A stretch of DNA of 64,000 bases from JAEZBP01 sp963832725 (GTDB lineage Bacteria > Myxococcota_A > Polyangia > Polyangiales > Sandaracinaceae): contig CAWHVG010000003.1 in the NCBI GenBank assembly GCA_963832725.1, positions 1,116,001-1,180,000 of the forward strand, read 5' to 3'. Made by a program: the position numbers and the translations under genes. The notes beneath the pieces were generated by a model. That model ran no database searches, had not been told where the DNA came from, and saw only the letters and a program-made list of their open reading frames with translations. Positions 1-8,286 of the stretch are shown here, in pieces (within the stretch, counting starts at the first letter, position 1; every line of letters begins with the position of its first letter).

Positions 1-906
1 TGCAGGCTGGCCGACGATCCCGCCTCCGAGGTCCGCGCCGCAGCCCTGGCCAGCTTGGGCAAGCTCGGCGATCCGGAGGGGCTCGATCTGGTGCTCGCCC
101 GCTTCGAGGACGGCGACCCCATGGTGCGGCAGATCGCCCTGATCGCCGCCGCCGAGATCGGCGACGGGCGCGCCCTCGGCCCGCTGAAGCGCGCCCTCGA
201 GGACGAGCGCGCCGACGTGCGCTTTCAAGCCGTGGCGTCGCTGGCGATGCTGGCGCCGGATCACGCCGTGAAGCCCCTGTCGAAGCGGGTCGACGACGAC
301 GATCCCGAGGTCCGCGCGCACCTGGCCGACGCGCTCGGCTCGCTGGAGCGGCCCGAGGCCGCCCTTCCGCTGGCCCGCCTGCTCGAGGATGGATCGCCGC
401 CGGTTCGCCGAGCCGCCGCGGTCGGCCTGGCGCGGATCGGTGACGCACGCGGAGTGCCCGCCCTGATCGACGCGCTGGACGACGACGAGCGCTTCTTCGA
501 GGCCGCGTGGGGCTTGGGCGAGCTGGGCGCGCGAGAAGCGGTCGAGCCGCTGGCCAAGATCGCGAACGCGTTCCTCAAGCCGCTGGCGTTCAAAGCGGCG
601 GCGGCGGCCGCGCTGGTGCGGCTCGGGGATCGGCGCGGGGTCGAAGTGCTCCGCGGCGTGCTCGGCGCGCTGCGATCGGACGCGCGGAGCTATGCGGTGG
701 AGCTGATCGGTGAGCTCGGGCTCGACGAGTTGGCCGACGACGTCGTCGCCCTGGCCGTCCGGGCGCGAGGCGCCGATCCCGTCGTGGTGGCCCGCACGCT
801 GGCGAAGCTGGCCGACGCGAGCCCGGCCGCCCGGGGCGCGCTCGAAGCGATGGCCCGGCGAGGGGACGAGGCCGGCCGTACGGCGAAGGTCCTCCTAGGA
901 GCCTGA
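1..906 (+). CDS. HEAT/PBS-lyase repeat protein (5' end outside window)
   Basis: The reading frame is open from base 1 to the TGA at 904-906, so the gene begins upstream of the window. The visible 301 residues are a regular run of roughly 30-residue helical repeats with recurring ALG.LGD..A...L and D.D..VR..A..AL patterns, typical of HEAT/PBS-lyase repeats. Such proteins are binding scaffolds without catalytic residues, and the partner cannot be read from sequence. Composition is Ala/Leu/Asp/Arg rich like the rest of the chromosome. The gene ends about 95 bases before the rplC promoter. An internal TTG at 55 could serve as a start, but the repeat pattern continues upstream of it. Confidence 0.85.
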   Translation, partial: CRLADDPASEVRAAALASLGKLGDPEGLDLVLARFEDGDPMVRQIALIAAAEIGDGRALGPLKRALEDERADVRFQAVASLAMLAPDHAVKPLSKRVDDDDPEVRAHLADALGSLERPEAALPLARLLEDGSPPVRRAAAVGLARIGDARGVPALIDALDDDERFFEAAWGLGELGAREAVEPLAKIANAFLKPLAFKAAAAAALVRLGDRRGVEVLRGVLGALRSDARSYAVELIGELGLDELADDVVALAVRARGADPVVVARTLAKLADASPAARGALEAMARRGDEAGRTAKVLLGA

Positions 907-999
907 CGGAGGCGCAAAAAAGCAAAGTGCTTGCACGGCCGCGTGGCCCGCGTCATGTTCGGCGCCCTTCGCGCGTGGGGTGCGAGGACCGCCTCACGC

Positions 1000-1027
1000 T
1001 TGACGGCGACCGTGCCCCAACTATCCT
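1000..1027 (+). promoter_or_regulatory. Sigma70-type promoter of rplC
   Basis: TTGACG at 1000-1005, a 16-base spacer and TATCCT at 1022-1027. The predicted transcript start near 1034 gives a leader of about 23 bases before the rplC ATG. It is one of the best consensus matches in the window, as expected for a ribosomal protein gene transcribed outside the S10 cluster. Confidence 0.6.
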
Positions 1028-1056
1028 TCGCGCCTCTTCGTCTCCAGGTAGCACCC

Positions 1057-1731
1057 ATGAACACGCACCCCGGCCTCATCGGCAAGAAGCTCGGAAACAC
1101 GCAGGTCTTCCAGGAAGACGGGAACATCGTCCGCGTGACGGTGGTCCGGGTCGGGCCCTGCGCGATCGTCGGAAAGCGCACGGTGGACACGGACGGCTAC
1201 TCGGCGCTGATCCTCGGGTTCGAGGACGCGGCCGAGAAGCACGTGCGGAAGCCCCAGCAGGGCTTCTTCCAGAAGTCGGGCGTCGCCGCAAAGAAGACGC
1301 TGCGCGAGTTCCGCCTCCCGGCGGACGAGGTCGCGAAGTACGAGGTCGGTCAGGAGCTGAAGCCCTCCGAGGTCTTCTCGGTCGGCCAGTTCGTCGACGT
1401 CGCCGGCACCAGCAAGGGCCGCGGCTTCACCGGCGTCATGAAGCGCTGGAACTTCAAGGGCAGCAAGAGCCAGACGCACGGCACCCACGAGTACCAGCGT
1501 CACGGCGGCTCCATCGGCACCAACATGACGCCCGGCCGCACGCTGCCGAACGTCAAGATGCCCGGCCAGCACGGCGCCGAGCGCGTGACCATCCTCAACC
1601 TGAAGGTCGCCCGCGTGATGGACGAGGAGCAGCTCGTGCTGATCGAGGGCTCCGTCCCGGGCCCCAAGAACGGCTACGTGACGGTCCGCGGCGCCATCAA
1701 AAAAGACGGCGGCGTGAAGGCCGCGAGCTGA
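1057..1731 (+). CDS. rplC: 50S ribosomal protein L3
   Basis: Ribosomal protein L3 binds 23S rRNA early in 50S assembly and reaches towards the peptidyl-transferase centre. The 224-residue product is of usual length. It starts MNTHPGLIGKKLGNTQVF and contains the conserved central loop around GGSIGTNMTPGR and MPGQHGAERVT. The ATG at 1057 is chosen because homology starts there; the frame is open further upstream but that extension is unlike L3. The loop is divergent from the common GSIG.SATPGRVFKGKKMAG form. The gene is not in an S10 operon: HEAT-repeat DNA lies upstream and rlmE follows after 7 bases. Whether it is the only L3 of the genome cannot be told here. Confidence 0.95.
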   Translation: MNTHPGLIGKKLGNTQVFQEDGNIVRVTVVRVGPCAIVGKRTVDTDGYSALILGFEDAAEKHVRKPQQGFFQKSGVAAKKTLREFRLPADEVAKYEVGQELKPSEVFSVGQFVDVAGTSKGRGFTGVMKRWNFKGSKSQTHGTHEYQRHGGSIGTNMTPGRTLPNVKMPGQHGAERVTILNLKVARVMDEEQLVLIEGSVPGPKNGYVTVRGAIKKDGGVKAAS

Positions 1732-1738
1732 GCGCGCC

Positions 1739-2355
1739 ATGGCCCGCTCCAAGCGGCGCCACCAGGATCGATTCGGGCGGCGGGCCAAACGTGAAGGCTA
1801 CGCCGCCCGCTCCGTTTACAAGCTGCAGGAGATCGACGCGAAGGTCGGCCTCTTGCGCCGCGGCGCGCGCGTGCTCGACCTGGGCGCCTACCCCGGCTCC
1901 TGGACGGCGTACGCGGCCGAGCGCGTCCAACAGGAGGGAAAGGTCCTCGGGTTGGACCTGACCAAGTTCCGAGGCGTCTTGCCGCCGCACGCCGAGATCG
2001 GCAGGCCGACGCGTTCGAGATCGATCCGGAAGAGCTCGGCGGCGCCGCCTCGTTCGACGTGGTGATGAGCGACATGGCCCCCTCGACGACGGGTCACCGC
2101 TTCACCGATCAGGCGCGCAGCTTCGACCTCTTCATGCGGGCGCTCGACGTCGCCAGCGCGGTGCTCGCGCCGGGCGGTGCGTTCGTCGCCAAGATCTTCC
2201 AGGGCGGCGACTTTCCCGAGGCCAAGAAGGCCGTGCAGACGCGCTTCGAGAAGGTGCGCATCGTCCGCCCCCAGGCCACCCGCGACGAGAGCTACGAGGT
2301 GTTCGTCTGCGGTCAAGGCTTCCGGGGCGCGCCCGAGCCCGCGCCGGAGACCTGA
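1739..2355 (+). CDS. rlmE: 23S rRNA 2'-O-methyltransferase RlmE/FtsJ (frameshifted)
   Basis: RlmE methylates the 2'-O of U2552 in the A-loop of 23S rRNA, a late 50S maturation step. The first part (from the ATG at 1739) has the RSVYKLQEID segment with the catalytic Lys and the SAM motif VLDLGAYPGSW. The second part carries the catalytic Asp (MSDMAPSTTG), Lys (AKIFQGG) and Glu (RDESYEVF), so the K-D-K-E tetrad is complete. The two parts lie in different frames. A one-base deletion near 2003-2010, restoring HAEI..ADAFEIDPEE, would give an intact protein of about 205 residues, the normal length. It probably shares the rplC transcript, 7 bases downstream. I read the break as a sequence error, though a recent pseudogene is possible. 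Confidence 0.85.
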
Positions 2356-2480
2356 AGGTCCGTTCGAGCCCTGTCGCGCTCCGCTGCCATCCTCGGTGCG
2401 CCGCGCGCCTCGATATGGAGCGCCGGGCCGGTCTCGAACCGTGCGCAATTTTACGGTCCCGCGAAGTGGTGCCCCGATGA

Positions 2481-2486
2481 GATACT
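2481..2486 (+). promoter_or_regulatory. -10-like box 7 bases before a start codon
   Basis: GATACT lies 7 bases upstream of the ATG at 2494. This spacing would place transcription initiation at or next to the start codon (leaderless mRNA). No convincing -35 hexamer is visible. The same arrangement recurs at other genes in the window. Confidence 0.4.
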
Positions 2487-2493
2487 CGCGCCC

Positions 2494-3675
2494 ATGCGAA
2501 TTCGTGGGTGGAGCATTCTCTTCGCGATCGTGCTGGCCTTCTTCGCCAGCACCGCGCTCGCACAGCGGACGGGCGGCAGCTTCGGCGGGCGCCGGAGCTT
2601 TGGCAGTCGGAGCACGAGCACCCGCTCGAGATCGACGTACGGGAGCGGGTCGACCGGCACCTACCGCAGCGGATCGACCGGCACCTACCGCAGCGGATCG
2701 ACCGGCACCTACCGCAGCGGATCGACCGGCACCTCTGCGAGCGGGTCGACCGGCACCTACGGGAGCGGGTCGACCGGTACCTACGGCGGCGGCACGACGA
2801 CCACTTCGAGCGGCCCTTCCCGCGCGCGCAGCGGCGGCGCTGGGATAGGCCTCGGGGGCGGTCTCTGTTGCCTGCTCGCGTTCGTCGGCGTGATCGGCTT
2901 CGTCCTACTGAGCTCGCGCAAGAAGGCCGGCGGCAGCTCGGCAGGCGCCGCGCCCGGCGGACCGAGCAGCTACGGCGGACCCGACGCGATGTACGTCGGT
3001 CAGCTCAGCCTCGGCGTCGACTGGCGCGCGCGGCGCGAGCTGCAGGCAGCGCTGTCCCGGCTCGCAGAGAGCGGCGACACCCAGAGCGCGCAGGGCCTGG
3101 CCCACCTGCTCCGCGAGACCGTGCTGGCGCTCCGGCGCGCGGAGCTCTCGTGGCTCTATGTCTCGCAGAAGAACGTGGGGCCCATCCGGCCTCAGGACGC
3201 GGAAGGGCAGTTCGACCAGCTCACCCTGTCGGCCCGGTCGGCGTTCCAGCAGGAGCTCGTACGCGGCGCCGGAGGCCAGGTCACCACGCAGGCCGCGCCC
3301 GAGATGCGCGCGAACCCGAACGAGGGCGAGGGCACGGTGGTGGTCCATCTGATCGTGGCCTCCTACCGGCCGCTGGCCACCCTGCAGGGCGCCGACGCCG
3401 CCCAGCTCCGGATGGCGCTCGAGAACCTCGCCGCGCTGACCGCCGACCAGCTCGCCGCGCTGGAGGTGGTGTGGTCTCCGGCCGCCGAGGACGATCGGAT
3501 GAGCACCGCCGAGCTCGAGCAGTTCTACCCGGACATGCGGCTCATCGATCCGAACAGCATCGCGGGACGCGTCTTCTGCGCCTATTGCCGCGGCCCCTTC
3601 GCGATGGAGCTGTTGAGGTGCCCGCACTGCGGCGCGCCGGCGGAGGACAGCCGGGAGAACCGCGCCCCACACTGA
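2494..3675 (+). CDS. DUF1517 membrane protein with Ser/Thr/Gly repeats and C-terminal zinc ribbon
   Basis: 393 residues. A signal peptide is cleaved around TALAQ (residue 23). It is followed by a Ser/Thr/Gly/Tyr-rich stretch with six 8-residue repeats (GSTGTYRS type, about residues 50-97), a transmembrane helix at about 118-140 (LGGGLCCLLAFVGVIGFVLL), a DUF1517 domain at about 165-350 (..LRRAELSWLYVS.., VVVHLIVASYRPL, LAALEVVWSPAAEDD) and a zinc ribbon with CAYC and CPHC pairs at the C terminus. DUF1517 is best known from cyanobacteria and chloroplasts and has no settled function. The low-complexity N terminus is probably extracytoplasmic and the DUF1517/zinc-ribbon part may be cytoplasmic. 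The gene is convergent with the M23 peptidase gene, with 16 bases between the stops. Confidence 0.75.
   Translation: MRIRGWSILFAIVLAFFASTALAQRTGGSFGGRRSFGSRSTSTRSRSTYGSGSTGTYRSGSTGTYRSGSTGTYRSGSTGTSASGSTGTYGSGSTGTYGGGTTTTSSGPSRARSGGAGIGLGGGLCCLLAFVGVIGFVLLSSRKKAGGSSAGAAPGGPSSYGGPDAMYVGQLSLGVDWRARRELQAALSRLAESGDTQSAQGLAHLLRETVLALRRAELSWLYVSQKNVGPIRPQDAEGQFDQLTLSARSAFQQELVRGAGGQVTTQAAPEMRANPNEGEGTVVVHLIVASYRPLATLQGADAAQLRMALENLAALTADQLAALEVVWSPAAEDDRMSTAELEQFYPDMRLIDPNSIAGRVFCAYCRGPFAMELLRCPHCGAPAEDSRENRAPH
2641..2784 (+). repeat. Six 24-bp tandem repeats inside the DUF1517 gene
   Basis: Six in-frame 24-bp units encode GSTGTYRS-like octapeptides; the three central units are almost identical. 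The array is coding, not a CRISPR: there are no spacers. It is a likely site of copy-number change by slippage. Confidence 0.9.
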
Positions 3676-3691
3676 AACGCAGGGCCGAGCA

Positions 3692-4786
3692 TCAGTGCCA
3701 GCGGCGGTGCGGGTGCGGCGCCTCCGATCGGAAGAGGCAGCGGATGCCCGAGGGACGGTGCGCCGTGTCCCAGACCAGCTCCATGGTGTCCACCTCGCTG
3801 GCATCAGCGCGCTGAAGGGCGGGGCGAAAGAGGGGCAAAGGGTCGCAGTGGCGGCCCTCGTGGACGAGCATGAAATGCAGGTGCGGGCCGCGGGCGTAGC
3901 CGGTCATGCCCACCCGCGAGATGACCTCGCCGCGCTCGACGCGCTGCCCCGGCACCACGAGGTTCTGCCGGGCGTGGGCGTACGCCGTGACCCAGCCGTT
4001 GGGATGCACCAGGACGACCACGTTCCCGTAGCCGCGGATGCCGTGACCGGCGTAGACGACCAGCCCTCGCTCGGCGGCGTGGATCTCGGTGCCGGAGGGC
4101 GCGCCGATGTCGATGGCCAGGTGATAGCCCTCGGCGCCCGAGCCCCAGCCGCGAAGGTAGCGACCGTCGTCGACCGGCATCCTCAGGGTGCCCGCGAGCT
4201 CGTCGGTCGCCCCCGACGCTGCGACCCAGCGCGGATCCGGCGCCTCTTCGAGCAAGCGGCGGCCGACCCAAACCCCTCCGAGACCGAGCTCGCGCACGCG
4301 CTGCCGAATGGCCTCGAGCCGCTCTGCATCGAGCTCGGGCGTTTCGTCCGCCACCTCCACCGGGTTGCCGGTGCGGGTGCGCTCGCGGACCTCCTCCCCG
4401 CTGTGCCCCGGCCGCGGGATCCAGAGCCATTCGCCGGGCCGGATGCTCGGGTTGCGACGGCCGTTCGCCCGCAAGATGTCCTGCACGCCCACGCGGTGCC
4501 GCCGGGCGATGCGCGCCAACGTGTCGCCCTCGCGGACACGATAACGACGCGCGGGGACGCCCCGCCCACTCTCGACGCGGCCGGGGATGCGCAGGCGCGC
4601 GCCCGGACGGATGCTCGCACCCGAGAGATGGTTGGCCTCCTGGAGCGCCTCGACCGTGACGCGATGACGGCGCGCGATCTCGGCGAGCGTATCGCCCGAG
4701 CGGACCTGATAGCTGCCGCGCTGGGCTCGAGCGGAGGTCGCGAGCGCGAGCGCGGCGAGGAAGAGCGGGAGCGCGAGCCGGCGCAT
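3692..4786 (-). CDS. LysM-LysM-M23 murein endopeptidase
   Basis: 364 residues, probably exported to the periplasm. A signal peptide (MRRLALPLFLAALALATSAR) precedes two LysM peptidoglycan-binding repeats (about 26-70 with YQVRSGDTLAEIARRH, and about 80-125 with YRVREGDTLARIARRH), a linker helix region, and a C-terminal LytM/M23 domain. The zinc ligands are present: HLAID (H222, D226) and the HLHF motif (302-305). It is therefore predicted to be an active zinc endopeptidase cutting peptide cross-links rather than a degenerate EnvC/NlpD-like activator, although LysM+M23 is also the NlpD architecture. The ATG at 4786 is chosen because the signal peptide begins there. It is divergent from the thioredoxin gene and convergent with the DUF1517 gene. 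Confidence 0.9.
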   Translation of the reverse strand: MRRLALPLFLAALALATSARAQRGSYQVRSGDTLAEIARRHRVTVEALQEANHLSGASIRPGARLRIPGRVESGRGVPARRYRVREGDTLARIARRHRVGVQDILRANGRRNPSIRPGEWLWIPRPGHSGEEVRERTRTGNPVEVADETPELDAERLEAIRQRVRELGLGGVWVGRRLLEEAPDPRWVAASGATDELAGTLRMPVDDGRYLRGWGSGAEGYHLAIDIGAPSGTEIHAAERGLVVYAGHGIRGYGNVVVLVHPNGWVTAYAHARQNLVVPGQRVERGEVISRVGMTGYARGPHLHFMLVHEGRHCDPLPLFRPALQRADASEVDTMELVWDTAHRPSGIRCLFRSEAPHPHRRWH

Positions 4787-4948
4787 CAGCCAGGACGCTG
4801 ACGGCTCCCTCGACGTCGCGCAAGCGCGAGGGGGACGTTTCAGCACTGTCTCGGAACGTCTCACGGGCGATTGGGGGGAGCGGGCCCGGCACGCCGGCAC
4901 GCCACTTGCGGCCGTTCGTTGGAGCCTCTGACACACCAAGGAGCCATC

Positions 4949-5314
4949 ATGGGCACGCGAGAGCTCGGACAGAGCGATTTCTTCGACACGGTCGCGAACG
5001 AGGGGCTGGTCCTCGTCGACTGGTGGGCGCCCTGGTGCGGGCCCTGCAAAGCGTTCGCGCCCATCTACGAGCGGGTCTCCGAAGACCACCCGGACGTGGT
5101 GTTCGGAAAGGTCGACACCCAGGGCGAACCGGCGCTCGCGAGCGAGTTCGGCATTCGCGCGATCCCGACGCTGATGATGTTCCGGGACGGCATCCTGCTC
5201 TTCGCGCAGCCCGGGATGATCCCCGAAGCAGGCCTGCGCGACCTGGTGCGGCAGGCGCTGGAGGTCGACATGGACGACGTCCGCCGCACCCTCGAGGAGC
5301 AACGCGCGAGCTAG
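4949..5314 (+). CDS. Thioredoxin
   Basis: 121 residues, a single thioredoxin fold without a signal peptide, so a cytoplasmic disulfide reductase. The active site WCGPC is at residues 29-33, followed by the expected FGIRAIPTLMMF segment containing the cis-proline loop. It has a slightly extended acidic C-terminal helix (DMDDVRRTLEEQR). The ATG at 4949 is preceded by AAGGAG with good spacing, a clear Shine-Dalgarno site. The family is a general electron donor to reductases, and nothing in the neighbourhood singles out a substrate. Confidence 0.93.
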   Translation: MGTRELGQSDFFDTVANEGLVLVDWWAPWCGPCKAFAPIYERVSEDHPDVVFGKVDTQGEPALASEFGIRAIPTLMMFRDGILLFAQPGMIPEAGLRDLVRQALEVDMDDVRRTLEEQRAS

Positions 5315-5434
5315 ATGTCCTCCGCGGAACTCGTCGACAATCGACGGTCTGGCCGGCTCTCGACGGCCACCGCGCGGCCACACGGGCCACGACTTCCGCC
5401 TCCGATACGGGGACTGGCTCGAGCGCACACCGTG

Positions 5435-5464
5435 TTGACCGCGCCCGGTCGGGCCGGAGAGACT
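5435..5464 (+). promoter_or_regulatory. Promoter with leaderless spacing before the gene at 5471
   Basis: TTGACC at 5435-5440, an 18-base spacer, then GAGACT at 5459-5464 and six bases to the GTG start at 5471. The geometry predicts a transcript starting at the start codon. Confidence 0.45.
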
Positions 5465-5470
5465 GCGCGC

Positions 5471-6391
5471 GTGCGGAGGCTGCTCCCCCTTCTGGTCATG
5501 GTCGCGCTGACGGCAGCACCGGCGGCGGCGCAGGACGACGACGACGCGCCGCCGCTGGGCATCGCCACCCGGCCGGTCGAGCACCGGACGCCGGAGCGCG
5601 CGGAAGACGCGCGACCGAGCGACGACACGAGCTCCTCGGAACCCTCGCGAACAGGCAGAGGAAGCCCGCCGACCGCGAGTGACGACACGGGACCCGACCA
5701 CGGAGCGCAGGAGCCGACCTCGGCGCCGGGCCCCGGCCGTCCGGCGCCGGTCGCGAACGATTCCCCGCCGGAAGAGGGCACCCCACCGGCAGCCGCCGGT
5801 CACGACGCCGCGCCGGACCCGAGCGCGACCGGGTCGAACACAGCTGCCGAAACCGCCGCCGGTCACGACGCCGCGCCGAACGCGAGCGCAACCGGCCCGA
5901 GCTCGGCTGCCGACACGACCGCTGCTGGCGCGCGCGCGGAACGGGAAGCCGACGAAAACGCGACGGAGGCGGCCGGCGAAGACGAGCCGCTGCGCGCGAT
6001 GGATGCCGAGGCCCCGGCGTTCGAAGAGGAGCTCGACGAAGACGGCGACGAGACCCCGCCCGCTCCTCCTCACTGGACCGAGGACCGGACCATCGCCTGG
6101 ATCACCTTCGTCAGCTCGCTGGCTGTCTCCATCGGTGGCGGCGTGACCCTCGCGATCGGCATCGATCAGGTCAACACCATCGAGAACGCCGCCGACGGGA
6201 CGATGTGGTCGGACGTGGCCGGAGCGCGCGATCTGGCACCGATCCTGACCGGCCTGGGCGGCGCGATCCTGGGGCTCGGCGTCGCGGGGTTGATCACCGG
6301 CACCGTGCTGCTGGCCCTCCACGGACGGGAGGGCACCTGGCTCGAAGTCAGCGCCCTGCCCTCCGGCGTGACGGTGCGCGGCGCGTTCTGA
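5471..6391 (+). CDS. Low-complexity exported protein with two C-terminal membrane helices
   Basis: 306 residues from a GTG start at 5471, chosen because a signal peptide begins there (VRRLLPLLVMVALTAAPAAA). About 190 residues of acidic Ala/Pro/Ser/Thr/Asp-rich sequence follow, including a duplicated AAGHDAAP segment. Then come two hydrophobic segments at about residues 212-235 and 260-282 and a short C-terminal tail. No catalytic motif is visible and I do not recognise a family. A protein of the same layout is encoded at 12605, suggesting a lineage-specific envelope family whose tail may sense or anchor. It follows the thioredoxin gene after 156 bases with its own promoter. Confidence 0.6.
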   Translation: MRRLLPLLVMVALTAAPAAAQDDDDAPPLGIATRPVEHRTPERAEDARPSDDTSSSEPSRTGRGSPPTASDDTGPDHGAQEPTSAPGPGRPAPVANDSPPEEGTPPAAAGHDAAPDPSATGSNTAAETAAGHDAAPNASATGPSSAADTTAAGARAEREADENATEAAGEDEPLRAMDAEAPAFEEELDEDGDETPPAPPHWTEDRTIAWITFVSSLAVSIGGGVTLAIGIDQVNTIENAADGTMWSDVAGARDLAPILTGLGGAILGLGVAGLITGTVLLALHGREGTWLEVSALPSGVTVRGAF

Positions 6392-6416
6392 GCGAGCCGG
6401 CTCGGTCGGCTCCGCG

Positions 6417-6819
6417 TCAGGACGCGGGACCGCCGGGATCGATCGTGCCGGGATAGGCCAGCGTGTTGCCCCGCTCGACCTCGTAGCGGTTCGTCCCCGG
6501 GTCGAAGCGGATCTCGAGGCCCAGGCTCTCGACCTGCTGCGGCAAGGTGGCGATGTAGTAGCGCTGTGAGGCCGGCACCTGCACGTCCGGATAGGGATAG
6601 CGCGTGAGCCGCTCCCGCTCGGCGCATTGCCCACCCTCGCGCTCGCAGGCCTCCGCGGTCGTTCGCACGACGAGGTCGGCTCGAATCCTCGGCCGTCTGG
6701 GGTCCCGCCTCGGGCTCGGAACCGGCTCGCGTGCCGAGCGCGGCCACCCCGGGGATCGGCGCCCCGTAGGACGTGATCGCACACCCGCCGAGGGAGAGCA
6801 CGATCACCACGATTCCCAT
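6417..6819 (-). CDS. Small lipoprotein, frameshifted
   Basis: From the ATG at 6819 a lipoprotein signal is visible (MGIVVIVLSLGGC, lipobox LGGC), followed by a short linker in one frame to about residue 45. A +1 shift near 6684 moves the reading to another frame, which continues as RADLVVRTTAEACEREGG and ends in YYIATLPQQVESLGLEIRF...DPGGPAS at the TGA at 6417-6419. The joined product is about 133 residues. I do not recognise a family; the C-terminal part looks globular. The gene is divergent from the phosphatase gene at 6892. Probably an intact gene with a one-base insertion in the assembly. Confidence 0.55.
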
Positions 6820-6879
6820 TCGAGTGTCCACGAAATCGAGATAAGCGCGCCCTCGCGGAAGACCACGGAGGACGAACCG

Positions 6880-6885
6880 TATCCT
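6880..6885 (+). promoter_or_regulatory. -10 box TATCCT six bases before a GTG start
   Basis: TATCCT ends six bases before the GTG at 6892. This supports that GTG over the downstream GTG at 6937 and predicts a leaderless transcript. No -35 match was found. Confidence 0.4.
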
Positions 6886-6891
6886 GCCCCC

Positions 6892-8241
6892 GTGCATGCC
6901 CTTTCCACGCGTACGCGGGTCGGGCACTCTCTGAGGGTGCAGATTCGAGCCCATGGAACGACCGATGTCGGTCGCATTCGCCAACTGAACGAGGATCACC
7001 TCCTCGTCGACCCCGAGCTGGGGCTCTACGTCGTATGCGACGGGATGGGAGGGCACGCCGCCGGCGACGTCGCGTCGCGGACGGCCACGGAGACGGTGCG
7101 GGCCTGCCTCCTCGAGCGGCGGGACGTGCTCTCCGCGGTGGCGCGCGGCGAAGGCTCTCCCGACGAGGTGGCACAGCTCCTGAGCTATGCGATCCAAAGT
7201 GCCTCGGCGAGAGTGCATCAGCTCGGCCAGCAGGACGAAGCGCGGCACGGCATGGGCACCACGTGTACGGCGCTGGTGGTCCTCGGTGGCAAGGGCATCA
7301 TGGGACACGTCGGCGACAGCCGGCTCTATCTCTCGCGCGGGGGCCGCGTCTACCAGCTCAGCGAGGATCACACCTTCGTGCAGGAGGCGATCCGCCGCGG
7401 GATGCTCACGCCGCAGCAGGCGGCCGAGAGCGCGCACAAGAACATCGTCACCCGCGCCGTCGGGCCGAACCCTTCGGTCCTGGTCGACACGCTGGTGTTC
7501 GACGTGCTGCCCGGCGACACGATGCTCCTCTGCTCCGACGGACTGCACGGCTACTTCCCGGACGCCGGCGAGCTTCAAATGGCGATGTCCCCCGACCGCC
7601 TCGAAGAGATCGGGCCCCGGCTCGTCGCAGGCGCCAACGAGCGCGGGGGCAGCGACAACATCACGACGGTGCTGGTGCGTGCGTACGTGGAGGTCGACGC
7701 CCCGGCCCAATCGGACCGCGTGGAGCGCGTCACCGCGGCGCTCGACACGCTCGGGCACGTGGTGCTCTTCAGCGAGCTGGACATGAAGGAGCTGGTGAAG
7801 GTCAGCCATGCCTTCCGGCCGGTCGAGTACCAGGCCGATCAGGTCGTCCTGCGAGAGGGAGACGTCAGCGAGACCCTCTTCGTGATCGTCCGCGGCGCCG
7901 CGTCCGTGACGCGCGCCGGACACCCGGTCGCGCAGCTGCGCTCCGGCGATCACTTCGGCGAGATGGCGCTGCTCAGCCGGCGCCCGCGCTCGGCCACTGT
8001 GCAAACGACCCAGCCGAGCCGCCTCCTCGCGCTCGAGCGAGACCGCTTCTACGAGCTGATGAAAGGCGACGCGGTCTTCGGCGCCAAGTTCCTCTGGCGG
8101 CTGGCCCAGACCCTCAGCCTGCGCCTCGACGACCTGCACGGCTCGAACGAGCCGGCGCCCGTCGCGGCCGAGCCGGCGCTCGACAAGCGCATGACCGCCC
8201 GCTACGGCCTCTTCCCGAGTCCCTTCGACAACCGCCGCTGA
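6892..8241 (+). CDS. PP2C-type Ser/Thr phosphatase fused to a cyclic-nucleotide-binding domain
   Basis: 449 residues. Residues about 15-268 form a PP2C phosphatase with the metal-binding motifs in order: NED (33-35), DGMGGH (50-55), GHVGDSR (138-144), SDG (215-217) and GGSDN (252-256). Residues about 290-405 form a cyclic-nucleotide-binding domain with a canonical phosphate-binding cassette FGEMALLSRRPRSATV (355-370), including the Glu and Arg that contact the cyclic nucleotide. The enzyme should remove phosphate from Ser/Thr kinase substrates under control of cAMP or cGMP; that coupling is inferred from the architecture. The start at 6892 is supported by the adjacent -10 box; 6937 is an alternative. 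The product is cytoplasmic with no membrane segment. Confidence 0.88.
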   Translation: MHALSTRTRVGHSLRVQIRAHGTTDVGRIRQLNEDHLLVDPELGLYVVCDGMGGHAAGDVASRTATETVRACLLERRDVLSAVARGEGSPDEVAQLLSYAIQSASARVHQLGQQDEARHGMGTTCTALVVLGGKGIMGHVGDSRLYLSRGGRVYQLSEDHTFVQEAIRRGMLTPQQAAESAHKNIVTRAVGPNPSVLVDTLVFDVLPGDTMLLCSDGLHGYFPDAGELQMAMSPDRLEEIGPRLVAGANERGGSDNITTVLVRAYVEVDAPAQSDRVERVTAALDTLGHVVLFSELDMKELVKVSHAFRPVEYQADQVVLREGDVSETLFVIVRGAASVTRAGHPVAQLRSGDHFGEMALLSRRPRSATVQTTQPSRLLALERDRFYELMKGDAVFGAKFLWRLAQTLSLRLDDLHGSNEPAPVAAEPALDKRMTARYGLFPSPFDNRR

Positions 8242-8246
8242 GCGCC

Positions 8247-8286
8247 TTCCGCGGGACACCGCACGGCGGCTGCCGCGCCCGCGGAA
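8247..8286 (+). terminator. Hairpin after the PP2C-cNMP gene
   Basis: TTCCGCGGG (8247-8255) and CCCGCGGAA (8278-8286) are a perfect inverted repeat, with a second small stem GCGGC/GCCGC inside the loop. It sits 5 bases after the stop. There is no T tract, so it may be a processing or stabilising stem rather than an intrinsic terminator. Confidence 0.4.

Noticed and set aside
2641..2784. Regular 24-bp repeats as a possible CRISPR array
   Set aside because: There are no spacers, the unit keeps frame and it encodes GSTGTYRS-like peptides inside a protein.
3692..7174. A 1,160-codon open frame on the minus strand
   Set aside because: Only its last 364 codons are a gene (the M23 peptidase). The rest is antisense to the thioredoxin gene and its neighbours and has Arg/Pro/Ala shadow composition.
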